DNA of 64,000 nucleotides from the NCBI RefSeq assembly GCF_000725495.1, contig NZ_JNZD01000008.1, positions 1-64,000 on the forward strand, given 5' to 3'. This document shows positions 52,201 to 62,296 of the stretch, piece after piece. This stretch comes from Streptomyces aureus (GTDB taxonomy: Bacteria; Actinomycetota; Actinomycetes; Streptomycetales; Streptomycetaceae). The notes under the pieces were generated by a model, which was not told where the DNA came from, did no database searches, and saw nothing but the letters and a program-made list of their open reading frames with translations. Both the position numbers and the translations under genes were made by a program. Each line of letters begins with the position of its first letter. Positions within the stretch are counted from its first letter, which is position 1.

Positions 52201-52480
52201 CGACGGCCGCGAGCGCCCCGACGGCGGCCACCAGCAGGGGAGTTCCGGATCCCTCGCGCGCGAACCGCTGTCCGAAGGTCTGCCGTCCGGCTTCGGAGGC
52301 GTCCAGCGCCCGGGTGTAGGCGGTGTACTCCTCGGCGGCCGTCTCCGCCATCGCGTCGAGCGAGGTCCGCGCCCGCGTCAGGAGGGCGCCTCCGTCCGCG
52401 CGCCCTCCCGAGCGGCGCACCTCCTCCTCGACGGCCCGGACCAGTAGCCGCTCGGCCTCCGCCCGATGGCCGTCCCGCAT
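49286..52480 (-). CDS. STAND-family NTPase with TPR domain, variant Walker A
   Basis: A 1064-residue protein. Residues about 70-135 contain two hydrophobic stretches (TPLLVAAVGALAAVAADLAL and a following Gly/Val/Ala helix), a likely membrane hairpin. The NB-ARC/STAND module starts FTGRRSELARIAQW. Walker A reads GAPGSGRST, with Arg252 where lysine is expected. Walker B is VTIVLDDARD and the GLPL box CGGLPLALRVAG. Residues 600-1060 are TPR repeats rich in GEAW (for example ARGEAWALTQLARARL). It lacks the SARP DNA-binding domain. ATG at 52480 with AGGGGGA upstream is preferred over a longer frame. Probably a membrane-tethered signalling hub; ATP hydrolysis may be impaired. Confidence 0.9.
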   Translation of the reverse strand: MRDGHRAEAERLLVRAVEEEVRRSGGRADGGALLTRARTSLDAMAETAAEEYTAYTRALDASEAGRQTFGQRFAREGSGTPLLVAAVGALAAVAADLALGTGAGTAVGTGATVAVAGATATVLKVTAAHVPAASRRAGALGQPGGPEQLRLQWLTALEVRGVRPFLDQQRVLSATTGAKKGAPQLRRTDKSAAARRRSVLEQSFGQLPEQEGPFTGRRSELARIAQWVHAARASTETKPTVVVLHGAPGSGRSTLAVRAAHALKDQFRGACVVDLRGGSPDDPPLTTRDALLHLLNRLGAPREQLLFRERASQDQQVKRLGELYHQHLTGLPVTIVLDDARDAEQVATLVPERSESLVLVTAREPLRLPAGLAAWVHHLPVEALDAAGSEELLTAAAQDTSGPYDAESSERIRELCGGLPLALRVAGSSLGPRTPRALAGDLAAYGPVEPVERVLWLRYTDQSDAARRLLRRLALAGRASLGAGAAASLLATDEPEAVRHLTALSRAGLIDHVRGSRYRLHDLVRSFAAARLLDEEEPAERTAAQERLIVNYAELADSVIRLVDGKTSTRADQFGPHGFTSLDAALRWLDDESSFITAALRHAEGVDQAAVLHLLGALCDYCLLRGDLYRLGEISELTQAVDQGLLVRSVQWRTGIAARQLGELDKARTTLAAVVDLYFEAHHDAGAARALCSLGITLHHQGLLVEAAAKLQEAMDLQASPELAADRAWTMHALAAVERDRSRLGQALALLTESLVLHRESGSVHGEAWAHFQLGQLGLRMGDVPRAERELREALDLYGRTRDARGEAWALTQLARARLVGGDPSAAVDGLRQAASRHRENEDARGEAWTVYYLGQSLEETGNLDQAVRELERSRTMFSRMRDVYGLACARHHSARVTRDQRAAQTGSLRNSGFARQLLVDARADFQRIGVAHGEAWTCLELAVVDAGNARTQQALSLCDEAVGLFASYGDRRGEDWARFLRCTLLPYAAPGGHEVGAAVAVEELAQLSRAGHATRDGGLTDFIEAYQLLLERGVDLDAGWQAWRLGMVPGRHARDVMGVAVAP

Positions 52481-52683
52481 GTCACGTCCCCCTTTGGCAG
52501 CAACTCCCTTGCCTACGAGTGTCCTTCGGCCGGGGCGTGAGCGCGAGGGGGCGTCGATCATTCACAGCGGTCGAGGGGGGGGCGAACTCCGGCGGAGCCG
52601 CTTCGGAGGGCAGAGGACCGAAGAGGCGCGCCCGGTGAAGCTGCGCTTCCACGCCGTCCCGGACGCCGTGGGAGAGTGGCAGG

Positions 52684-54720
<2,037 letters not shown>

Positions 54721-54844
54721 CCATCAAGCGGGCCAAACATCCCAAGATTACGGGTTGTTCAGCAATCTGACAGAGTGTGATGAAACACGCTCTTCATCGG
54801 ATCAACCTGTGCGCTTCACAGATTCCCCATAGTCTCGGCCCGTG

Positions 54845-54872
54845 ACGCGACGTCAGCTGACTGGCGTCGCGT
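54845..54872 (+). promoter_or_regulatory. Inverted repeat covering the predicted start of the GT2 gene
   Basis: ACGCGACG (54845-54852) and CGTCGCGT (54865-54872) pair perfectly. The right arm overlaps the GTG start at 54871. As RNA it could hide that start; as DNA it could bind a repressor. An A/T-rich promoter-like patch lies immediately upstream (about 54730-54835). Confidence 0.5.
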
Positions 54873-56166
54873 GGGGGGCATTCGGGGGATCTGGGGGGAT
54901 CTGTTGCTCACGTCGTTGTTCATCGCTGCCGTTTCACTTGCGCTCTTCTGGATGGCTGCTTTCACCCTGTGGTGGCAGATGCACGCGTGGCGTACGCCCG
55001 AGGTGCTGGCCTCCACCCGCTTCAGCCGTCCGGACGGGGGAGAGAGCCTGTCCTTCTCGCTGCTGCTGCCCGCGCGGCACGAGCAGGCGGTGCTCGACCA
55101 CACCATCACGCGACTGCTGGAATCCAGCCACACCGACTTCGAGATCATCGTGATCGTGGGGCACGACGACCCCGAGACGGCCGAGGTGGCCCGGGCCGCC
55201 GAGGCGCGCGATCCGCGCGTGCGGGTGGTCGTCGACCACCACGAGAAGAAGAACAAACCGAAGGCCATGAACACGGCCCTGCCGCACTGCCGCGGCCGGG
55301 TGGTCGGGGTCTTCGACGCGGAGGACCAGGTCCACCCCGAGCTGCTCGCCCATGTCGACCACGCGTTCCGCACGACGGGCGCGGACGTCGTCCAGGGCGG
55401 GGTGCAGCTCATCAACTTCCACTCCAGCTGGTACAGCCTGCGCAACTGCCTGGAGTACTTCTTCTGGTTCCGCTCGCGGCTGCACCTCCACGCGCAGAAA
55501 GGGTTCATCCCGCTCGGCGGCAACACCGTCTTCGTACGGACCGAGGTCCTGCGGGAGGCCGGCGGCTGGGACCCCGACTGCCTCGCGGAGGACTGCGACC
55601 TCGGCGTCCGGCTGTCCAGCGCCGGCAAGAAGGTCGTCGTCGCCTACGACTCCGACATGGTGACCAAGGAGGAGACACCCGGCTCCCTGATGTCGCTGCT
55701 CAAGCAGCGCACCCGCTGGAACCAGGGCTTCCTCCAGGTCTACCGCAAGCGCGACTGGAAGCAGCTGCCCACCTTCGGGCAGCGGCTGCTCGCCCGCTAC
55801 ACGCTCATGACGCCGTACCTCCAGGCCGTCACCGGGGTGATCATCCCGCTCAACGTGGCGGTCGCGCTCTTCCTCGACGTGCCCGTCGGCATCGCCTTCG
55901 TCACCTTCCTGCCGGCGGTGACCGCCCTGGTCACCTTCGTCTTCGAGATCGTCGGCCTGCACGACTTCGGCCGGCAGTACGGGCTGCCCGTCCGCACCGT
56001 GCACTACCTGAAGCTCGTCGCCGGCGGCCCCTTCTACCAGGTGCTGCTCGCGGGCGCCGCCGTGCGTGCCGTCTGGCGCGAGCAACGGGGCCGCAACGAC
56101 TGGGAGCTGACCAGTCATGTCGGCGCGCACCTCACCGACGCGACCCGAGAGGACGTGCCCGCGTGA
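54871..56166 (+). CDS. Membrane GT2 glycosyltransferase (processive-synthase-like)
   Basis: A 431-residue family 2 glycosyltransferase. One N-terminal helix (about 10-35) is followed by a cytosolic GT-A domain with FSLLLPARHEQAVLDHTITR, FDAEDQVHPELL (DxD-type metal site), CLAEDCDLGVRL (catalytic ED) and QRTRWNQGF, the Q/RxxRW motif of cellulose and chitin synthase relatives. Three or four C-terminal helices follow. It should polymerise or add sugars from a nucleotide sugar at the membrane. GTG at 54871 is the longest start; TTG at 54904, preceded by GGGGGGA, is a serious alternative. It is the first gene of a four-gene coupled operon. Confidence 0.9.
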   Translation: MGGIRGIWGDLLLTSLFIAAVSLALFWMAAFTLWWQMHAWRTPEVLASTRFSRPDGGESLSFSLLLPARHEQAVLDHTITRLLESSHTDFEIIVIVGHDDPETAEVARAAEARDPRVRVVVDHHEKKNKPKAMNTALPHCRGRVVGVFDAEDQVHPELLAHVDHAFRTTGADVVQGGVQLINFHSSWYSLRNCLEYFFWFRSRLHLHAQKGFIPLGGNTVFVRTEVLREAGGWDPDCLAEDCDLGVRLSSAGKKVVVAYDSDMVTKEETPGSLMSLLKQRTRWNQGFLQVYRKRDWKQLPTFGQRLLARYTLMTPYLQAVTGVIIPLNVAVALFLDVPVGIAFVTFLPAVTALVTFVFEIVGLHDFGRQYGLPVRTVHYLKLVAGGPFYQVLLAGAAVRAVWREQRGRNDWELTSHVGAHLTDATREDVPA

Positions 56167-57824
56167 CCTCCACCCTTCCCGCGGCGGCCACACCGACGGC
56201 CCCCGCGCAGCGGCCTCCCGCGCCCGGGTCCGTCCCCGCCGGGCCCGCCGCCCCGCGCCTGCGCGGCTCGCGCGCCGATCTGCTCCTGTGCGCGGGCCTG
56301 CTCGCGGCGATCCTCCTCGTTCAGGGCTGGAACATCGCCGCCTACCCCACCTTCAGCGACGACGAGGGCACCTACCTCGCCCAGGCCTGGGCCGTCCAGC
56401 AGGGCAAGGGCCTGGCCCACTACACGTACTGGTACGACCACCCGCCGCTGGGCTGGATCCAGATAGCCGTGCTGACCTGGATACCGGCGCACTTCAGCCC
56501 CTCCCTGATGACGGTCGGCTCGATGCGCCTGGCGATGCTCGTGGTCAGCGCCGTCAGCGCGTGCCTGCTGTACGTCCTCGCCCGCCGGCTGTCGCTGCCG
56601 CGCTGGGCCGCCGGACTCGCGATGCTCCTCTTCGGGCTCTCCCCGCTGTCCGTCGTGCTCCAGCGGGAGATCTTCCTCGACAACATCGCGGTGATGTGGA
56701 CGCTCCTCGCGTTCTGCCTGGCCGCCTCGCCGAGCCGTCATCTGTGGCACCACTTCGGAGCGGGCCTCGCGGCCGCCGCCGCCGTGCTGACCAAGGAGAC
56801 GATGCTGGTCGTCCTGCCCGCGCTGTTCGTCACCATGTGGCGGCACAGCCACCGCGACACCCGCAAGTTCGCGCTCACCGGCGCGGTCACGGCCTGCGTC
56901 CTGATCGGCACCGCGTATCCGCTGTTCGCCCTGCTGAAGGGCGAGCTGCTGCCCGGCGGCGGACACGTCTCGCTCTGGGAGGGCATCACCTACCAGATGA
57001 GCCGTCCCGGCTCCGGCTTCATCCTGGAACGCGGCACCGGCTCGTACGGGGTCCTGCACTCCTGGCTGTACTACGACCGGATCCTGCCGCTCGGCGGCCT
57101 CGCCGGCGCCCTGCTGCTCCTGGTCACCTTCCGCTGGTCGGTGACGGCCCGCGCCCTGGCCGGACCCGCGCTCACCGTGGCGATCCTCGCCCTGGTGGCA
57201 CTGCGCCCCGGCGGCTACCTGCCCGCGATGTACGTCATCCAGGCGCTGCCCTTCCTCGCCCTCGTCCTCGCCGGCGGCACCGCGAGCGTCGCCCACGCCG
57301 TCCTGCGCCGCCGGCGGACGGAGCGGGAACGCACGTACGTGACCTGGGGACGGCGCGGACTGGCCGCGTTCCTCGTCGTGGCCGCGGGAGCGTATGTCGT
57401 GCCCCGCTGGTACGACGGCGACCGCGTCGCCGTGACCGCCGACGCCAACGCCCCCTACCGGGCGGCCTCCTCCTGGCTGCGCACCGAGGTGAAGAACCCG
57501 CGGGACACCCGGGTGCTCGTCGACGACGCGCTCTGGCTCGACCTCGTGCACGACGGCTACCGGCCGGGCCTCGGCGCCATCTGGTTCTACAAGGCCGACC
57601 TCGACCCCGCGGTCACGAAGACGATGCCGCGGGGCTGGAAGGACCTCGACTACGTGGTCGCCTCCCCGACGGTACGGCGGGACGCGGCCGACCTGCCGAA
57701 CGTGAGAGCCGCGATCGAGCACTCCACCCCGGTCGCCACCTTCGGCACCGGCGAGGACCGCGTCGAGATCCGGCGGATCGACGCCGCCGGCACCACCACC
57801 GCCCGTACCGGAGGCAGTCGATGA
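56163..57824 (+). CDS. GT-C fold glycosyltransferase (GT39/ArnT-like)
   Basis: A 553-residue membrane protein with about ten helices. The first extracytoplasmic loop has SDDEGTYLAQAW and YDHPPLGW, the acidic metal/catalytic pattern of GT39/ArnT-type transferases that use polyprenyl-phosphate sugars outside the membrane. REIFLDNIAVMW and VLTKET blocks follow. The C-terminal 120 residues are a soluble extracytoplasmic domain. GTG at 56163 overlaps the stop of the GT2 gene (GTGA). The lipid-sugar donor is probably supplied by the next gene product. Acceptor unknown. Confidence 0.88.
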   Translation: MTSTLPAAATPTAPAQRPPAPGSVPAGPAAPRLRGSRADLLLCAGLLAAILLVQGWNIAAYPTFSDDEGTYLAQAWAVQQGKGLAHYTYWYDHPPLGWIQIAVLTWIPAHFSPSLMTVGSMRLAMLVVSAVSACLLYVLARRLSLPRWAAGLAMLLFGLSPLSVVLQREIFLDNIAVMWTLLAFCLAASPSRHLWHHFGAGLAAAAAVLTKETMLVVLPALFVTMWRHSHRDTRKFALTGAVTACVLIGTAYPLFALLKGELLPGGGHVSLWEGITYQMSRPGSGFILERGTGSYGVLHSWLYYDRILPLGGLAGALLLLVTFRWSVTARALAGPALTVAILALVALRPGGYLPAMYVIQALPFLALVLAGGTASVAHAVLRRRRTERERTYVTWGRRGLAAFLVVAAGAYVVPRWYDGDRVAVTADANAPYRAASSWLRTEVKNPRDTRVLVDDALWLDLVHDGYRPGLGAIWFYKADLDPAVTKTMPRGWKDLDYVVASPTVRRDAADLPNVRAAIEHSTPVATFGTGEDRVEIRRIDAAGTTTARTGGSR

Positions 57825-59026
57825 GCAGCTTCGAGAGCACCGTCCCGGAGGAACTGGGAGACCCGGCGGTACGCGGCGCCGAGGTCCCGGAGCCGGGAGC
57901 CGTCACGGTCGTCGTCCCGACCTTCAACGAGTCCGCGAACATACGGCAGTTGCTGCGCCAGATCACCGAATCGGTGCCCGCGCGGCTGCCCTGCGAGGTC
58001 GTCTTCGTGGACGACTCCACGGACGACACCCCCGCAGTCATCGCCGAGGCCGCGCGGGACTGTCCGTTCCCGGTGACCGTGCTGCACCGCGAGGTGCCCG
58101 AGGGCGGCCTCGGCGGCGCGGTCGTGGAGGGACTGAAGGCGGCCGGCTCCCAGTGGATCGTCGTCATGGACGGGGACTGCCAGCATCCGCCGTCCCTGAT
58201 ACCGGAGTTGATCGCCTCGGGCGAGCGGGCGGGCGCCGGGCTCGTGGTCGCCAGCCGCTACATCGCGGGCGGCAGCCGGGCGGGACTCGCGGGCGGCTAC
58301 CGGATCGCGGTGTCGCGCGGAGCGACCTGGCTGACCAAGGCGCTCTTCCCGCGCAGGCTGCGCGGCATCAGCGACCCGATGAGCGGGTTCTTCGCGATCC
58401 GCCGCAGCGCGGTCACCGCCGAGGTCCTACGGCCCCTCGGCTACAAGATCCTGCTCGAACTGGCCGTGCGCAGCCGCCCCCGCCGGGTCACCGAGGTGCC
58501 CTTCGTCTTCCAGGACCGCTTCGCCGGCGAGTCCAAGTCGAGCGCGCGCGAGGGCTTCAGGTTCCTGCGCCATCTCGTCGGGCTGCGCACCGCCTCGCCG
58601 GTGGCCCGCATGCTGGTCTTCGGGCTGATCGGCGCCACCGGCTTCGTGCCGAACCTGCTCGGCCTGTACGCGCTCACCGCCGCCGGACTGCACTACGTAC
58701 CGGCGGAGATCCTCGCCAACCAGCTCGGCGTGGCCTGGAACTTCCTGCTCGTCGAACACCTGCTGTTCCGGGACCGCCGGGGACACCGACGGGGCTGGGA
58801 CCGCCTCGGCCGGTTCGCGCTGCTCGCCAACGCCGATCTGGTGCTGCGCATCCCGCTGATCGCGCTCTTCGTCGGCCGTTTCGGCATGGGCGCGCTGTCC
58901 GCCACGGCCCTCGCCCTGGTGACGACGTTCGTCCTGCGCTTCGCCGGGACCGAGGCGCTGGTCTATCTGCCGCGCCGCGGCCGCGAGAGCGAGCGCGGGA
59001 GCCGTACCCCGAGGAGGACGGTATGA
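57821..59026 (+). CDS. Polyprenyl-phosphate sugar synthase with GtrA domain
   Basis: A 401-residue protein. Residues 25-250 form a DPM1-like GT2 domain (VTVVVPTFNESANIRQLL, VVFVDDSTDDTP, VVMDGDCQHPPSLI, SDPMSGFFAIRR, VTEVPFVFQDR). Residues 255-395 form a four-helix GtrA-like domain (MLVFGLIGATGFVPNLLGLY). Such fusions load mannose or glucose on polyprenyl phosphate and help flip it. ATG at 57821 overlaps the preceding stop (ATGA). It would feed the GT-C enzyme encoded just upstream. Confidence 0.92.
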   Translation: MSSFESTVPEELGDPAVRGAEVPEPGAVTVVVPTFNESANIRQLLRQITESVPARLPCEVVFVDDSTDDTPAVIAEAARDCPFPVTVLHREVPEGGLGGAVVEGLKAAGSQWIVVMDGDCQHPPSLIPELIASGERAGAGLVVASRYIAGGSRAGLAGGYRIAVSRGATWLTKALFPRRLRGISDPMSGFFAIRRSAVTAEVLRPLGYKILLELAVRSRPRRVTEVPFVFQDRFAGESKSSAREGFRFLRHLVGLRTASPVARMLVFGLIGATGFVPNLLGLYALTAAGLHYVPAEILANQLGVAWNFLLVEHLLFRDRRGHRRGWDRLGRFALLANADLVLRIPLIALFVGRFGMGALSATALALVTTFVLRFAGTEALVYLPRRGRESERGSRTPRRTV

Positions 59027-61434
59027 GATTCCGGGTGAGACCGCGGCGCGGAACCGCGCTCCTGGCCGTGACGGGGCTCGCGGCCGGGCTGCTGCTCGGA
59101 TCGCCCCAGCCCGCGTCGGCCGCCAACCTCGTCACCAACCCGGGCTTCGAGACCGCGGGGACCGACGGCATGCCGTCCTGCTGGGAGAAGTCCGGCTGGG
59201 GCGACAACGACTTCACCTTCGCGACCGTGTCCGACGCGCACTCGGGGACCAAGGCCATGAAGGTCACGCTGACCCGCCGGGTCGACGGCGACCGCAAGGC
59301 GCTGATCACCGAGTCCGCCGCCTGCGCCCCGGTGGTCACCGCGGGCCGGCAGTACGACCTCGGGCTCTACTACAGGACGACGACCCCCGACGCGGCGATC
59401 ACGCTCTTCCGGCACGACACCACCGCCGGCTGGCAGTACTGGACCGACCTCAAGACCCTGGACATGGCGGCGGCCTGGACCGAGGCGAGCGTGCGCACCC
59501 CGGCGGTCCCGGCGGGCACCGACCGCATCACCTGGGGCGTCTCCGTCTACGGCACCGGGTCCGCGACCACCGACGACTACACGATGGAACAGGTCTCCGA
59601 CCCGATCCCGCCGGCCACGTGCACGGGCACGGCCGACGAGTGCGCGAACGGCAGGTGGACGGTCCTGCCCACGCAGAACCCGGTCCGCTCCATGCACTCC
59701 GTCGTCCTCAACAACGGCAAGGTGCTGCTGATCGCGGGCTCCGGGAACAGCGAGGAGAACTTCGACGCGGGCACCTTCACCTCCGCGGTGTACGACCCGG
59801 TGACCGGCTCGTACAAGGTGATCCCCACGCCCAAGGACATGTTCTGCTCCGGGCACGTCCAGCTCGCCGACGGGCGGGTGCTGGTGCTCAGCGGCAACAA
59901 GGCGTTCCCGGTCGCGGGCGGGCACGGGTACGAGGGGTACAAGGAGTCGTACGTCTTCGACCCGGTCACCGAGACGTACAGCAGGACCAACGACCTGAAC
60001 GACGGCCACTGGTACCCGTCGGCGACCGAACTCGGCAACGGTGACGTCATCGCGTTCGGCGGCCTGCGCGAGGACTCGTCCGGCTCGGTGACCGCCGAAC
60101 GCTGGTCGAACGAGCGGCAGCAGTGGCTTCCGCTGTGGCAGGTCAACCAGACCTGGTCGTTCTGGGGCCTGTACCCGTCGATGATCCTCATGCAGGACGG
60201 GCGCCTCTTCTACTCGGGCAGCCATGTCTTCGGCAACGGCACCCCGGGCACCGGCTCCGCGATCTACGACTATGACGCCAACACCACGACCGCCGTCCCC
60301 GGGCTCCAGAACAATGACGAGCGCGACCAGTCCGCGAGCGTGCTGCTGCCGCCCGCGCAGGACCAGAAGGTGCTCACCCTCGGCGGCGGCAACATCGACT
60401 CCAACCCGGCGGCGAACCGGCTCACCGACATCATCGACCTCAAGGCCGCGAGCCCCGCCTACACCATGGGCCCGCCGATCCCGCAGGGCACGGTGGACCT
60501 CGGCAACGGCCAGGTCGCCGAGACCGGCGGCCAGGGCAAGATGTACGTCTCCGCCGTCCTGCTGCCCGACGGCAAGGTCCTGGAGACCGGCGGCGCCCTG
60601 CACAACCGCGCCGACCCCGTCCGCGAGGCCTCGATCTTCGACCCGGCGACCTCCACCTTCGACCCGGTGGCCGCCGACCCCGAGGACCGCGGCTACCACT
60701 CCTCCGCGTTCCTGCTGCCCGACGGCCGGGTGATGGCCACCGGCGACAACCCGGGCAACGGCACCTGGAACCACGACGTGTCCATCTACACCCCGCCCTA
60801 CCTGCTCAAGGGCACCCGCCCGGCCATCACCTCGGTGATCGACAACGAGTGGGTCTACGGCGACACGCAGCGCATCACCGTCGACCGGCCCGTCGTGAAG
60901 GCCGAGCTGATCCGGCCCGCCGCGGTCACGCACTCCTCCGACCCCAACCAGCGGTTCGTGGACCTGCCGCTGAGCGTGGACGGGAACAACGTCGACCTCA
61001 ACGTGACGAGCAACCCCAACCTGGCGCCGCCCGGCTGGTACATGCTCTTCGCGGTCGACGCCAACGGCGTTCCGTCGGTGGCGAAGTGGGTGCACCTCCA
61101 GGGGCCGTCAGCCCTGGCCGCGGACACCGCCTCGGCGCACGTCCACTCCTTCGCCGACGCGCTGCCGGGCGCGGTCCAGGGGCCGGGAGGCAAGCGGACC
61201 TCGCAGAAGGTGTCCACCACCATCTCCGGGTGCGACCGCCACTACGGCTCGGTCAACGTCTGCGTGCCGACGGCCTTCCCGGAAGGGGTGAAGCGCACGA
61301 CCGCCTCCCGCTGCGCCTGGCTGAAGAAGAACGACTACGGACGGCTGCGGGTCAACGGGAAGGACGACCCGCTCGGCCTCGACCCCAGCCGGGACGGACT
61401 GGCCTGCGGGGCCAAGGACCTGATCAGGCGCTAG
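59023..61434 (+). CDS. Secreted copper-radical oxidase (galactose/glyoxal oxidase-like) with CBM and excalibur-like tail
   Basis: An 803-residue exported enzyme. The signal peptide (1-35) ends ASA. Residues 36-195 form a jelly-roll carbohydrate-binding-like module (NLVTNPGFETAGTDGMPSCW). A kelch-type beta-propeller and DUF1929 C-domain follow. Active-site residues of the galactose-oxidase family are all found: Cys275 (DMFCSGH) for the thioether bond to Tyr331 (HWYPS), Tyr558-His559 (GYHSS) and His637 (VTHSSDPNQR). The last 70 residues have Cys-rich, excalibur-like DPSRDGLACG. It should oxidise a primary alcohol of a sugar to an aldehyde, making H2O2. ATG overlaps the GtrA-gene stop. Confidence 0.92.
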   Translation: MRFRVRPRRGTALLAVTGLAAGLLLGSPQPASAANLVTNPGFETAGTDGMPSCWEKSGWGDNDFTFATVSDAHSGTKAMKVTLTRRVDGDRKALITESAACAPVVTAGRQYDLGLYYRTTTPDAAITLFRHDTTAGWQYWTDLKTLDMAAAWTEASVRTPAVPAGTDRITWGVSVYGTGSATTDDYTMEQVSDPIPPATCTGTADECANGRWTVLPTQNPVRSMHSVVLNNGKVLLIAGSGNSEENFDAGTFTSAVYDPVTGSYKVIPTPKDMFCSGHVQLADGRVLVLSGNKAFPVAGGHGYEGYKESYVFDPVTETYSRTNDLNDGHWYPSATELGNGDVIAFGGLREDSSGSVTAERWSNERQQWLPLWQVNQTWSFWGLYPSMILMQDGRLFYSGSHVFGNGTPGTGSAIYDYDANTTTAVPGLQNNDERDQSASVLLPPAQDQKVLTLGGGNIDSNPAANRLTDIIDLKAASPAYTMGPPIPQGTVDLGNGQVAETGGQGKMYVSAVLLPDGKVLETGGALHNRADPVREASIFDPATSTFDPVAADPEDRGYHSSAFLLPDGRVMATGDNPGNGTWNHDVSIYTPPYLLKGTRPAITSVIDNEWVYGDTQRITVDRPVVKAELIRPAAVTHSSDPNQRFVDLPLSVDGNNVDLNVTSNPNLAPPGWYMLFAVDANGVPSVAKWVHLQGPSALAADTASAHVHSFADALPGAVQGPGGKRTSQKVSTTISGCDRHYGSVNVCVPTAFPEGVKRTTASRCAWLKKNDYGRLRVNGKDDPLGLDPSRDGLACGAKDLIRR

Positions 61435-61450
61435 GCGGGAGCCGGGGGCT

Positions 61451-61476
61451 CGGTCCGGGGTTGCCGGCCCGGACCG
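61451..61476. terminator. Hairpin after the glycan operon
   Basis: CGGTCCGGG (61451-61459) and CCCGGACCG (61468-61476) form a perfect 9-bp stem with an 8-nt loop, 17 bp after the oxidase stop and before the convergent Mut7-C gene. Confidence 0.65.
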
Positions 61477-61537
61477 GAGCCGCGGGTCCCGGCGGCTGGT
61501 CCGGCGGTCCGTCCGGCGCCCGTCCGCGGGGCGTCGG

Positions 61538-62263
61538 TCAGGTCCCGAACTCCGCGAGGGCGCGCTCCACGACGGTCTCCAGCCGTTCGTGGTGCGCGCC
61601 CTTCCAGTAGGCGCGCCCGCACTCCACGCACTGGGCGAACACGTCGTAGGACCGCTCGGTGCCGCTCTCCAGCTGGTCGGCGACCTGCTCCTTGGTCGCC
61701 TTCGTGAGCAGGCCGTTGCACGCGGTGCAGCGCGTCCAGGGCTTCAGTTCGGGCGCGAACCGGCCGAGCACGTCCCGGAGCTGGTCGTCGGGACGGGTGC
61801 TGTAGACGAAGCCCCCGGCCCACAGCTCGCGGCGCCGCAGCAGCCCGCGGTCGCGGCTGAGCAGCACCCGCCGCTCGGCCGCCGAACGGGCGGCGAGCGC
61901 CGGGTCGCCGATGTCGGTTGACTCGTAGGCGGTGTCGATGCCGAGCAGGCGCATCCGGCGGGCCAGGGTGCCGAGATGGACGTCCAGGAGGAAGCGCAGC
62001 GGAGCGCCCGGCACCCGCTGGGGGCGGACGACCGCGGCGACCCGCACGGACTCGCCGGCCGCCGGGATGTGCGAGACGGGCACCTCCCGCCCGTCGACGA
62101 CCAGGGCGCCGACCTCCGTCAGCGGCACGCCGAGCGATTCGACGACATGACCGAGGGTGGACACACCGTCCACGGCGAGGAGGTGGGCGCCGGTCCGCCG
62201 GGCGTGCGGGACGAACAGGGCCAGCTCGGGGGCGACTTCGACGTGGATCTCCGCTGCGTTCAC
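61538..62263 (-). CDS. Mut7-C RNase domain protein with ubiquitin-like N-terminus
   Basis: A 241-residue protein. Residues 1-80 are a beta-grasp ubiquitin-like Mut7-C module (VDGREVPVSHIPAAGESV). Residues 90-235 are the Mut7-C PIN-like RNase domain: FLLDVHLGTLARRMRLLGID, LLSRDRGLLRR and a zinc ribbon with CTAC...CVEC. The aspartates of the first two blocks are the likely nuclease residues. Function in vivo unknown; probably RNA processing. It is convergent with the oxidase gene. Confidence 0.9.
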   Translation of the reverse strand: MNAAEIHVEVAPELALFVPHARRTGAHLLAVDGVSTLGHVVESLGVPLTEVGALVVDGREVPVSHIPAAGESVRVAAVVRPQRVPGAPLRFLLDVHLGTLARRMRLLGIDTAYESTDIGDPALAARSAAERRVLLSRDRGLLRRRELWAGGFVYSTRPDDQLRDVLGRFAPELKPWTRCTACNGLLTKATKEQVADQLESGTERSYDVFAQCVECGRAYWKGAHHERLETVVERALAEFGT

Positions 62264-62296
62264 CCCGTCAGGATGGCACGGGGGAGGGGCGCGGCC

